Source: DAHVFK01 sp035310985 | GTDB lineage: Bacteria; Pseudomonadota; Gammaproteobacteria; Burkholderiales; SG8-39 | Reading direction: 5' to 3' | Assembly: GCA_035310985.1 (NCBI GenBank) | Contig: DATGDH010000125.1 | Coordinates: 1-35,576 of the forward strand | Length of the DNA: 35,576 nt | In this document: positions 24,481-31,760 of the stretch, one piece after another | How positions within the stretch are numbered: position 1 is the stretch's first letter | Layout of the letters: the number at the start of each line of letters is the position of its first letter | The notes under the pieces: generated by a model | What the model was told of the DNA's origin: nothing | Seen by the model: only the letters and a program-made list of their open reading frames with translations | The model's database searches: none | Program-made: the position numbers and the translations under genes

Positions 24481-25111
24481 CAGCCAATCGGCCGTGCTGC
24501 GGTTTGCCCCACGGCCTGTAGCTCGGCAGACGGCGCAGGAATTCGACCAGCCCGGCGTGCCGATGGTGACGGAAGCGGATCCTGCGATAGAGGTACTCGC
24601 CGACGAAGAACAGGGCGAGCAGCGCGTAGCTGACGAGATTCGTGAACACCGACCACAACTCGCGCGGCCCGGCGAACGCCAGGGCGAAGGAAATGGTCGC
24701 CATGATGACGAAGAACAGCACCCAGAGGCCGGTCAGGACGCGCGTGTAGCGGGCGAGGTCGGGCGGCAACTCGCTGCCGCGCTCGATGCGGGCGAAGCGG
24801 CTGACCATGGGCTCGTGGCCGTTACGCAGCGTGGCGGCGAACGCCCCGGCGAGCGCGAGGTAGACGGCGAGCGGTGGCGCGAACAAGACCGCCGCCGGCC
24901 ACAGTGCGCCTAGCCCGAGCGCCAGGCCGGACAAAAGCAGGCCGAACAGGGCCGCAAGCGCCGGGCGCACGCGCGCCGCCAGCGCGCTCCAGGCGAGCAG
25001 CGCGAGCCCGAGCGCCGCCCAGCGCGCGTCGCCGCTGACGACCGCCAGGTGCGACAGGGCGGGAAATGCACAGCATGCGGCCGCGACCAGTAGACCGGTG
25101 CGTCGGGTCAT
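24470..25111 (-). CDS. integral membrane protein of aryl-polyene clusters (COG4648-like)
   Basis: A 213-residue protein with about six hydrophobic segments (LLVAAACCAFPALSHLAVV; WAALGLALLAWSALAA; ALAALFGLLLSGLALG; LFAPPLAVYLALAGAFAA; VLTGLWVLFFVIMATIS; LVSYALLALFFVGEYLY) and a basic, His/Arg-rich C-terminus. The segment NGHEPMVSRFARIERGSEL between helices 4 and 5 is typical of the family. Genes of this family sit between the carrier protein and the AMP-ligase in such clusters, but the function is not known to me; an assembly or anchoring role at the inner membrane is possible. Confidence 0.75.
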   Translation of the reverse strand: MTRRTGLLVAAACCAFPALSHLAVVSGDARWAALGLALLAWSALAARVRPALAALFGLLLSGLALGLGALWPAAVLFAPPLAVYLALAGAFAATLRNGHEPMVSRFARIERGSELPPDLARYTRVLTGLWVLFFVIMATISFALAFAGPRELWSVFTNLVSYALLALFFVGEYLYRRIRFRHHRHAGLVEFLRRLPSYRPWGKPQHGRLADGP

Positions 25112-25120
25112 GATGCGCCG

Positions 25121-25405
25121 CTACCGCGTGCGGTGCTTTTCAACGTACCCGCTCAGCGCGCGCAGGCAGGAGAAGGTGACCTTGTTGTTCTCGTCGTCCG
25201 AGCGCAGCTTGAAACCGTACTTTTGCGAGATCGCCAGCGCGACCTCGAGCAGATCGATCGAGTCGAGCCCCAATCCTTCGCCGAAGAGCGGCTCCTCCGG
25301 AGCGATATCGTCCGGTGTGCAGTCGAGATTGACGGCGTCCACGATGAGCGCCGCCACCTCGTGCTCGAGATGCGTCTGAGGCAACACGTTTTCCATTTTA
25401 GACAC
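25121..25405 (-). CDS. acyl carrier protein of the aryl-polyene operon
   Basis: A 94-residue carrier protein with the phosphopantetheine attachment Ser49 in GLGLDSIDLLEVALAI. The acidic helix around PDDIAPEEPLFGEGLG is typical. It carries the growing aryl polyene chain. The start is GTG 25405, with GGGAGGGG about 7 nt upstream; ATG 25396 is further from that site. It is the first gene of the run of 12 overlapping or closely spaced pigment genes. Known clusters often have a second carrier protein, and I find none here. It must be activated by a phosphopantetheinyl transferase from elsewhere in the genome. Confidence 0.88.
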   Translation of the reverse strand: MSKMENVLPQTHLEHEVAALIVDAVNLDCTPDDIAPEEPLFGEGLGLDSIDLLEVALAISQKYGFKLRSDDENNKVTFSCLRALSGYVEKHRTR

Positions 25406-25476
25406 TGAACGACCCCTCCCGGACCCGGTCGTGCCCGCCGGCCTTCCCGCCCGAATAACCGATCAGGCGCTGCGCG

Positions 25477-25875
25477 CTACATGTGCAGCAATTGCACCCG
25501 TATGCCGCTTTCCAGATTCTGTATCCATCCGTTGTAGTTCTTGTGGATTTCACGCTTCTCGGCGTCGTACTGCAGGTTGCTGCTGTCCTTGTAGTTGATC
25601 GAGTAGGACTTGGTATCGTAGGTGATGTCGACCACCGCCACGTGGTCGCGCAGATGCAAGGTACCGACCATGTGCCCCGGGCCAGCCTGCTGCATTTGCC
25701 AGCCGAGCGCCACCCCGGCACGCTGAATCGCCTTGCTCACGTCGCTCATCGTGAGGTCGGCCTTGCTCGAAGTAATGGCATCGCCATTCACATCATAAAT
25801 TGGCGCAATGCGGCAACCGACCGCGAGCAAGGCAAAGCACGTCGCAAGGACCGCCGCCACTTTTCTGATGGTCAT
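25477..25875 (-). CDS. small predicted lipoprotein upstream of the polyene operon
   Basis: A 132-residue protein with a signal peptide ending in a lipobox, LLAVGC (Cys21), so it is likely lipid-anchored in the outer membrane. The mature part (ADLTMSDVSKAIQRAGVALGW, then DHVAVVDITYDTKSYSINY and EKREIHKNYNGWIQNLE) looks like the small lipoproteins with repeated beta strands and a conserved ITYDTKSYSI segment seen widely in proteobacteria, of unknown role. The start is set by GGGAG 7-8 nt upstream. It lies 71 nt before the carrier-protein gene on the same strand, with no strong terminator between them, so it may be co-transcribed with the pigment genes. Confidence 0.8.
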   Translation of the reverse strand: MTIRKVAAVLATCFALLAVGCRIAPIYDVNGDAITSSKADLTMSDVSKAIQRAGVALGWQMQQAGPGHMVGTLHLRDHVAVVDITYDTKSYSINYKDSSNLQYDAEKREIHKNYNGWIQNLESGIRVQLLHM

Positions 25876-25958
25876 TTTTGGTCTCCCTTTTGGGGTGAAG
25901 GGGCTGCGCCTTTCCCCGTAGTAGTCCTTGTGCGGCCACGCAGCCCGGAACCGAAGAA

Positions 25959-25964
25959 ATTATA
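25959..25964 (-). promoter_or_regulatory. -10 element (TATAAT) for the lipoprotein / polyene transcript
   Basis: A perfect TATAAT on the minus strand about 84 nt before the lipoprotein ATG, without a good -35. The leader includes a GGGG/CCCC-rich hairpin-like stretch. It is the best promoter candidate upstream of the 12-gene pigment operon. Confidence 0.4.
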
Positions 25965-26041
25965 GCCAAGCGCAAGTCTATAGGCGCGTTGCGGGGTCTG
26001 GAAATCCCCAATTTTCGGGTCCGCGCGCTAGCGGAGCAGAC

Positions 26042-26371
26042 TCAGCCCGCGCGGCCCCGCTCGAGCCGGCGCAGGAAGACGCCCATTTCCTTTTCGGCCT
26101 GCTTGTCGCCCTTGGCGCGTGCGGCTTCGATTCCGCTGCGGTAGGCGTCCGCCGCTTCCCCGGCGCGCCCCGCCTCGGCGAGCGCCTTGCCCAGCATTTT
26201 CCAGGCGGCCGAGTAGCGCGGGTCGCGCGCGACGGCCGCGCGCAGGTGCTCCGCGGCGCGCGCGGGCTCCCCGGCCTTGAGGTATTCGCAGCCGAGGGAA
26301 TAGCGCAGCAGCGCGCCGTCGCGCGGCGTGCCGAGCATCTTCTCGAGGTTGGCGATCAGCGGCGCAGCCAT
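26042..26371 (-). CDS. TPR-repeat protein
   Basis: A 109-residue helical protein with two to three tetratricopeptide repeats: LLRYSLGCEYLKAGEPARAAE (residues about 21-42), AAWKMLGKALAEAGRAGEAADAY, and a final helix rich in Lys/Glu. There is no signal peptide, so it should be cytosolic. Such proteins serve as protein-binding adaptors and no partner is evident. It diverges from ridA with 50 nt between start codons. TAATCT lies 9 nt before the ATG and no Shine-Dalgarno is seen. Confidence 0.82.
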   Translation of the reverse strand: MAAPLIANLEKMLGTPRDGALLRYSLGCEYLKAGEPARAAEHLRAAVARDPRYSAAWKMLGKALAEAGRAGEAADAYRSGIEAARAKGDKQAEKEMGVFLRRLERGRAG

Positions 26372-26380
26372 TTCCGGCTA

Positions 26381-26386
26381 AGATTA
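26381..26386 (-). promoter_or_regulatory. -10-like hexamer of the TPR gene (TAATCT)
   Basis: TAATCT on the minus strand, 9 nt before the ATG at 26371, in the divergent gap with ridA. It fits the short-leader pattern of this window but is a weaker match than the others. Confidence 0.3.
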
Positions 26387-26421
26387 GCGCACCGGCTCGC
26401 CCATTTCATCCTGCACAGACC

Positions 26422-26799
26422 ATGAGGACCCCGATACAGACGAAGGACGCGCCCGCGGCGATCGGCACCTATTCGCAGGCGATGCGCGCGGGCGACGCGG
26501 TCTATCTTTCCGGGCAGATCGGGCTCGACCCGCACAGCATGCAGCTCGCCGAGGGCGTCGACGCCCAGATCGATCGCGTGTTCCGCAATCTCGCGGCGGT
26601 GGCGCGCGCCGCGGGGCTCGGTCTCGAGCACAGCGTGCGCATGACGGTTTACCTCACCGATCTCGCCCACTTCGCGAAGGTGAACGAGATCATGGCGAAG
26701 TACCTGCGCGAGCCCTATCCCGCGCGCGCCGCGGTCGGGGTCGCGAGCCTGCCGCGCGGCGCGCTGGTGGAAATCGACGCCATCCTGCACGCTGGGTGA
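26422..26799 (+). CDS. ridA: RidA family reactive-enamine/imine deaminase
   Basis: A 125-residue RidA/YjgF protein that hydrolyses reactive 2-aminoacrylate-type enamines released by PLP enzymes. The substrate-binding Arg102 in YPARAAVGVASLPRGALVEI and the following Glu118 are present, as are GTYSQA near the start and VYLSGQIGLDP. The length is standard for the trimeric family. The stop overlaps the recG start (GTGA at 26796-26799), so the two are translationally coupled. Confidence 0.95.
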   Translation: MRTPIQTKDAPAAIGTYSQAMRAGDAVYLSGQIGLDPHSMQLAEGVDAQIDRVFRNLAAVARAAGLGLEHSVRMTVYLTDLAHFAKVNEIMAKYLREPYPARAAVGVASLPRGALVEIDAILHAG

Positions 26800-28817
26800 T
26801 CGCCGAGGCGAAGCTCGCGAAGCTCGGCATCCGGTCGCGCTTCGACCTGGTGCTGCACCTGCCGCTGCGCTACGAGGACGAGACCTCGCTCACCGCGCCG
26901 CGCGACGCGCCGCCGGGGAAGCCGGTGCTGGTCGAGGCCGAGGTATTGCGCACGGAGGTCGTGTACCGGCCCAGGCGCCAGCTCGTCGTGCATGCCAAAA
27001 GCGGCGAGGAGCCGCTCGCGCTGCGCTTCTTCAACTTCTACGGCAGCCAGCTCAAGCAGCTGCAGCGCGCCGCCGAGGAGCACCGGCGCGTGCGCGCCTT
27101 CGGCGAGCTGCGTTCGGGCTGGTTCGGCGCGGAGATGGCGCACCCTCGCTACCGCCTGGTAAGCGAGGGCGAGGCGCTCGCGCGATCGCTCACGCCGGTC
27201 TACCCGACCACCGCGGGACTGCCGCAGCAGGCCCTGCGCAAGCACGTCCTGGAGGCGCTGGAAGCCGAGAATCTGGAGGACACGCTGCCCGAGGAGCTGC
27301 TGCGGCGCTATGGCCTGCCGGGCTTCGCCGACAGCGTGCGGCTGCTGCATCTGCCCCCGCCCGGGGCGGATCTCGCGGCGCTCTCCGAGCGCAGCCACGC
27401 GGCCTGGCAGCGCATGAAGTTCGACGAGCTGCTTGCGCAGCAGCTCTCGATGCGGCTCGCGTACCGCGCGCGCCGCGGCCGCGCCGCGCCGCGCCTGCCG
27501 GGCGACGGTCCGCTGCTCGCGCGCTTTCGCGCCGCGCTACCGTTTCGCCTGACGCGCGCGCAGGAGCGCGCTGTCGCCGAGGTGCTGCGCGACCTCGCGA
27601 CGCCGCACCCGATGCAGCGCCTGCTGCAGGGGGATGTCGGCAGCGGCAAGACGATCGTCGCGGCGATCGCCTGCCTGGCCGCGGCGGACGCGGGCTGGCA
27701 GGCGGCGGTCATGGCGCCCACCGAGCTGCTCGCCGAGCAGCACCTGCGCAAGTTCGGCGATTGGCTCGGGCCGCTGCGCGTGCCGATCGCATGGCTGCAC
27801 GGAGGGCTCGCCGCGCGCGAGCGGCGTAAGGCGCTCGCCGCGATCGCCTCGGGCGAGGCGACGGTCGCGATCGGCACGCACGCGCTTTTTCAGCGTGACG
27901 TGGAGTTCGCGCGTCTCGGGCTGGCGGTGATCGACGAGCAGCACCGCTTCGGCGTGCAGCAGCGACTCAGCCTGCGCAGGAAAGGCGAGGCACTCGTGCC
28001 GCATCAGCTGATGATGAGCGCGACGCCGATCCCGCGCACGCTGTCGATGAGCTACTACGCGGATCTCGACCTGTCCCTGATAGATGAGCTGCCGCCGGGC
28101 CGGCGACCGGTGAAGACGCGCCTGGTCTCGGACGCGCGCCGCGGCGAGGTGCTCGCGCGCATTCGCGAGGCCTGCGCCGAGGGGCAGCAGGCCTACTGGG
28201 TGTGCCCGGTGATCGAGGAATCCAAGGAGGGCGAGCTGCGGACCGCGCTCGAGACCTTCGCGACGCTGTCGCGCGAGCTGCACGGGCTGCGCGTCGGGCT
28301 GCTGCACGGGCGCCTGAGCGCGGCCGAGAAGGCGGCCGCCATGCAGGCTTTTGCCGATGCTCGCACGCAGCTGCTCGTCGCGACCAGCGTGGTCGAGGTC
28401 GGTGTCGACGTGCCGAACGCTTCGCTCATGGTGATCGAGCACGCAGAGCGCTTCGGCCTGGCGCAGCTGCACCAGCTGCGCGGCCGCATCGGGCGCGGCG
28501 TGCGCGAGAGCGTGTGCATCCTGCTGTACGCTACGCCGGCCTCGGACGCGGCGCGCGCGCGGCTACGGGTGATCTTCGAGACGAGCGACGGCTTCGAGAT
28601 CGCGCGCCGCGACCTGCAGCTGCGCGGGCCGGGCGAGGTGCTGGGCGAGCGACAGAGCGGCGCGCCGCTGCTGCGCTTCGCGGATCTCGAGCGAGACGAG
28701 CAGCTGCTGAGCGCCGCGCGCGTGGCGGCCGAAGAGCTGCTCGCCAGGGAGCCCCGGCGCGCGCGGCGCCACGTCGCGCGCTGGCTCGCCGCGCGGCAGG
28801 ATTTCGCCAGGGTCTGA
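26796..28817 (+). CDS. recG: ATP-dependent DNA helicase RecG
   Basis: A 673-residue branch-migration helicase that remodels stalled forks and Holliday junctions. The N-terminal wedge/OB domain is marked by FDLVLHLPLRYEDETS. The helicase core follows with Walker A LQGDVGSGKTIVA (about residue 280), motif II DEQHRFGVQQR (about residue 380), SATPIPRTLSMSYYADLD, and the C-terminal HQLRGRIGRGVRESVCIL. The size matches the family (E. coli 693). The GTG start overlaps ridA; the protein begins directly in the wedge domain with little N-terminal extension. ubiA follows 14 nt downstream. Confidence 0.96.
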   Translation: MIAEAKLAKLGIRSRFDLVLHLPLRYEDETSLTAPRDAPPGKPVLVEAEVLRTEVVYRPRRQLVVHAKSGEEPLALRFFNFYGSQLKQLQRAAEEHRRVRAFGELRSGWFGAEMAHPRYRLVSEGEALARSLTPVYPTTAGLPQQALRKHVLEALEAENLEDTLPEELLRRYGLPGFADSVRLLHLPPPGADLAALSERSHAAWQRMKFDELLAQQLSMRLAYRARRGRAAPRLPGDGPLLARFRAALPFRLTRAQERAVAEVLRDLATPHPMQRLLQGDVGSGKTIVAAIACLAAADAGWQAAVMAPTELLAEQHLRKFGDWLGPLRVPIAWLHGGLAARERRKALAAIASGEATVAIGTHALFQRDVEFARLGLAVIDEQHRFGVQQRLSLRRKGEALVPHQLMMSATPIPRTLSMSYYADLDLSLIDELPPGRRPVKTRLVSDARRGEVLARIREACAEGQQAYWVCPVIEESKEGELRTALETFATLSRELHGLRVGLLHGRLSAAEKAAAMQAFADARTQLLVATSVVEVGVDVPNASLMVIEHAERFGLAQLHQLRGRIGRGVRESVCILLYATPASDAARARLRVIFETSDGFEIARRDLQLRGPGEVLGERQSGAPLLRFADLERDEQLLSAARVAAEELLAREPRRARRHVARWLAARQDFARV

Positions 28818-28819
28818 GC

Positions 28820-28825
28820 TATCCT
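28820..28825 (+). promoter_or_regulatory. -10-like hexamer directly before ubiA (TATCCT)
   Basis: TATCCT 6 nt before the GTG at 28832, spacer ACGCGC, no Shine-Dalgarno. It would give a leaderless ubiA mRNA in addition to read-through from recG. Confidence 0.3.
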
Positions 28826-28831
28826 ACGCGC

Positions 28832-29725
28832 GTGGACCTCGCCCTCGTCGCCAGAAAGCTCGACGCCTACGAGCGCCTCGTCCGGCTGGACAAGCCGATC
28901 GGCACGCTGCTGCTGCTGTGGCCGACGCTGTGGGCCGTGTGGCTCGCGTCCTACGGGCATCCGACGTTCACCGTGGTGGTCGTGTTCGGCGTCGGCACTC
29001 TGCTCATGCGCTCGGCCGGCTGCGCAGTGAACGATTTCGCGGACCGCCGGTTCGATCCGCACGTCGAGCGCACCCGCACGCGGCCGCTCGCCGCGGGCGA
29101 GATCGGACCGGGCGAGGCGCTCGCGGTCGGCGCGGTGCTCGCCGGCCTCGCATTCGTCCTGGTGCTGTTCCTGAACCGCTTCGCGATCCTGCTGTCGGTG
29201 CTCGCGCTGGCGATCGCCGCGACCTATCCGTTCACCAAGCGCTTCTTCTCGCTGCCGCAGGCCTACCTCGGTATCGCCTTCGGCTTCGGCATCCCGATGG
29301 CCTACGCGGCGGTGCTGAACCGCCTGCCTCTCGATTGCTGGGCGCTGCTCGGGGCGAACGTGTGCTGGGCGATCGCCTACGACACCGAGTACGCGATGGT
29401 CGACCGCGAGGACGACCGCAAGATCGGCATCCGCACCGCGGCGCTCACGCTCGGGCGCTTCGACGTGGCAGCGGTGATGGTCTGCTACGGCGCGACGATC
29501 GCGATCCTCGCGTGGGTCGGGCGGTACCTGCACCTGCGCTGGCCTTACTACGCCGGCCTCGCCGTGGCCGCGGCGTTGATAGGCTACCATTACTTCCTGA
29601 TCCGCGGCCGCTCGCGCGAAGGCTGCTTCAGGGCGTTCCGCCACAACAACTGGGTCGGCGCGGCGATCTTCGCCGGAATTGCGCTGTCGTACGCGTTGCC
29701 GCTTTCCGGCGCGCACTGGCGATGA
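28832..29725 (+). CDS. ubiA: 4-hydroxybenzoate polyprenyltransferase UbiA
   Basis: A 297-residue membrane prenyltransferase of ubiquinone synthesis that attaches the polyprenyl tail to 4-hydroxybenzoate. Both Mg-diphosphate-binding aspartate motifs are seen: CAVNDFADRRFD and YDTEYAMVDREDD. Eight or so hydrophobic helices follow the LDKPIGTLLLLWPTLWAVWLA start. The start is GTG 28832; the reading frame upstream belongs to the recG region. It overlaps the next gene (ATGA at 29722-29725). The same 4-hydroxybenzoate pool could feed aryl-polyene synthesis. Confidence 0.95.
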   Translation: MDLALVARKLDAYERLVRLDKPIGTLLLLWPTLWAVWLASYGHPTFTVVVVFGVGTLLMRSAGCAVNDFADRRFDPHVERTRTRPLAAGEIGPGEALAVGAVLAGLAFVLVLFLNRFAILLSVLALAIAATYPFTKRFFSLPQAYLGIAFGFGIPMAYAAVLNRLPLDCWALLGANVCWAIAYDTEYAMVDREDDRKIGIRTAALTLGRFDVAAVMVCYGATIAILAWVGRYLHLRWPYYAGLAVAAALIGYHYFLIRGRSREGCFRAFRHNNWVGAAIFAGIALSYALPLSGAHWR

Positions 29726-30273
29726 CTCCGCCCGACGCTCCGGTGACGAGTTTCGATTTCAGGAGCGGCACGTTGCGCGGCTCGCACCTGGTGCTGTATC
29801 CGGTATGCCTCGTGCACCGCGGCGAGCACCGGCTCGAGACCATTCCGATCGCGGCCATCGCGTCGCTGCGTATCGGCTTCGAGCGCGAGGCGCGCGCGCT
29901 GCGCTGGGCCGTGGTGCTGCTCGCGCTCGCGCTGATCGTCTCCCTGCTCTCAATCCCCCTCGCCTCGCTCGCCGGGGCGGCCGCGAACGAGGTGGTCGCG
30001 CACCAGCACGGCGAAGCGAGCGCGCAGACGATCGCCGCGATGCTGGTCAGCCTGTTTCGCGGCATGGAAACCGCGGCACGGCTGCTGCCCGTACTGGGCG
30101 CGGCGCTCGGGGCCTGGGGCCTGGCGCTCGCGGCGCTCGGCTGGATGGGGCTTACGACGCTCACGCTCACGCTCGGCGCGGCCGAGCGCGCCTACGCGGT
30201 GCGCGGACGCAGCGCGCCGCTGTTCGACTTCACCGAGGCGCTGAGCGAGCACATGCTGAAGGCGAGGCGTTGA
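29722..30273 (+). CDS. unknown membrane protein between ubiA and ubiD
   Basis: A 183-residue protein I cannot assign. The first 50 residues form a soluble, beta-rich part (VTSFDFRSGTLRGSHLVLYP, then TIPIAAIASLRIGFERE). Two hydrophobic regions follow (ALRWAVVLLALALIVSLLSI, and LLPVLGAALGAWGLALAALG with GLTTLTLTLGA), split by a polar loop with His/Glu. The C-terminus (LFDFTEALSEHMLKARR) is polar. Its start overlaps ubiA (ATGA) and its stop overlaps ubiD (TGATG), so it is tightly bound into a ubiquinone operon. A role in ubiquinone synthesis or assembly is an inference from position only. Confidence 0.8.
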   Translation: MTPPDAPVTSFDFRSGTLRGSHLVLYPVCLVHRGEHRLETIPIAAIASLRIGFEREARALRWAVVLLALALIVSLLSIPLASLAGAAANEVVAHQHGEASAQTIAAMLVSLFRGMETAARLLPVLGAALGAWGLALAALGWMGLTTLTLTLGAAERAYAVRGRSAPLFDFTEALSEHMLKARR

Positions 30274-31760
30274 TGCGCTACGAGGACTTGCGGGGGTTCG
30301 TCGCGCAGCTCGAGTCGCTCGGCGAGCTCAAGCGCGTCGGCGCACAGGTGTCGCCCCGGCTCGAGATGACCGAGATCTGCGACCGCGTGCTGCGCGCCGG
30401 CGGACCGGCGATCCTGTTCGAGCGCCCGGCGGGCCACTCGGTGCCGGTGCTGGCCAACCTGTTCGGCACCGTGCGCCGCGTCGCGCTCGCCATGGGCGTC
30501 GAGGCCGGCGCGTCGCCTGCGTCGGCGCTGCGCGACATCGGCCGGCTGCTCGCCGCCCTGCGCGAGCCCGAGCCGCCGAAAGGGCTGCGCGAGATCTGGG
30601 ACAAGCTCCCCGAGCTGCGCAACCTCGCCTCGCGGGTACTCGACATGGCGCCCAAGCTGCGCGCATCGGCGCCGTGCCAGGAGACCGTGCGCGAGGGCGC
30701 GGACGTCGACCTCGCGAGCCTGCCGGTGCAGACCTGCTGGCCGGACGACGCGGGCCCGCTCATCACCTGGGGCTTGACCGTGACGCGCGGCCCGCAAAAG
30801 CCGCGCGTCAACCTGGGCATCTACCGGCAGCAGGTGATCGCGCCCAATCGCGTCATCATGCGCTGGCTGGCGCATCGCGGCGGGGCGCTCGACTTCCGCG
30901 ACCACAGCCTTGCGCATCCGGGCGAGCCGTTTCCGGTCGCGGTGGCGCTCGGCGCGGATCCCGCGACCATGCTCGCGGCGGTCACGCCGGTGCCGGATAC
31001 GCTCGGCGAGTACCAGTTCGCGGGCCTGCTGCGCGGCGCGCGCACCGAGCTCGTGAAGTGCCTCGGCAGCGAGCTGCAGGTGCCGGCGAGCGCCGAGATC
31101 GTGCTCGAGGGCGCCATCCAACCGGGCGACACGGCGCTCGAAGGACCATTCGGCGACCACACTGGCTACTACAACGAGGCGGAGCGCTTTCCGGTCTTCA
31201 CCATCGAGCGCATCACCGCGCGCCGCGACCCGATCTACCACTCGACCTATACCGGCAAGCCGCCGGACGAGCCGGCGATGCTCGGCGTGGCGCTGAACGA
31301 GGTGTTCGTGCCGCTGCTCGTCAAGCAGTTTCCCGAGATCGTCGACTTCTACCTGCCGCCGGAGGGCTGCTCGTACCGGCTGGCGGTGATCAGCATGAAA
31401 AAGCAGTATCCGGGCCACGCCAAGCGCGTCATGTTCGGCATCTGGAGCTTCCTGCGGCAGTTCATGTACACGAAGTTCATCGTCGTCACCGACGACGACG
31501 TGGACGTGCGCGACTGGAAGGAAGTCGTCTGGGCCGTCACGACGCGCGTCGATCCGGAGCGCGACACGCTGATCGCCGAGCACACGCCGATCGACTACCT
31601 CGATTTCGCAAGCCCGGTGGCCGGCCTCGGCTCCAAGATGGGCATCGACGCGACCGCCAAGTGGCCGGGCGAAACGAGCCGCAACTGGGGCCGGCCGATC
31701 GCCATGGACCCGGCGGTCAAGCGGCGCGTCGACGAGCTCTGGCGCGAGCTCGGGCTCTAG
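30273..31760 (+). CDS. ubiD: 3-octaprenyl-4-hydroxybenzoate carboxy-lyase UbiD
   Basis: A 495-residue UbiD-family decarboxylase that uses prenylated FMN (made by UbiX) to remove the carboxyl group of the prenylated benzoate. It opens with MRYEDLRGFVAQLESLGELK, the usual UbiD start. The cofactor/active-site motif EGPFGDHTGYYNEAERFP is intact, as are VNLGIYRQQVI and SKMGIDATAKWPGE near the end. The length equals that of E. coli UbiD (about 497). It ends in CTAG (31757-31760), shared with the convergent DD-carboxypeptidase gene. UbiX is not in the window. Confidence 0.96.
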   Translation: MRYEDLRGFVAQLESLGELKRVGAQVSPRLEMTEICDRVLRAGGPAILFERPAGHSVPVLANLFGTVRRVALAMGVEAGASPASALRDIGRLLAALREPEPPKGLREIWDKLPELRNLASRVLDMAPKLRASAPCQETVREGADVDLASLPVQTCWPDDAGPLITWGLTVTRGPQKPRVNLGIYRQQVIAPNRVIMRWLAHRGGALDFRDHSLAHPGEPFPVAVALGADPATMLAAVTPVPDTLGEYQFAGLLRGARTELVKCLGSELQVPASAEIVLEGAIQPGDTALEGPFGDHTGYYNEAERFPVFTIERITARRDPIYHSTYTGKPPDEPAMLGVALNEVFVPLLVKQFPEIVDFYLPPEGCSYRLAVISMKKQYPGHAKRVMFGIWSFLRQFMYTKFIVVTDDDVDVRDWKEVVWAVTTRVDPERDTLIAEHTPIDYLDFASPVAGLGSKMGIDATAKWPGETSRNWGRPIAMDPAVKRRVDELWRELGL

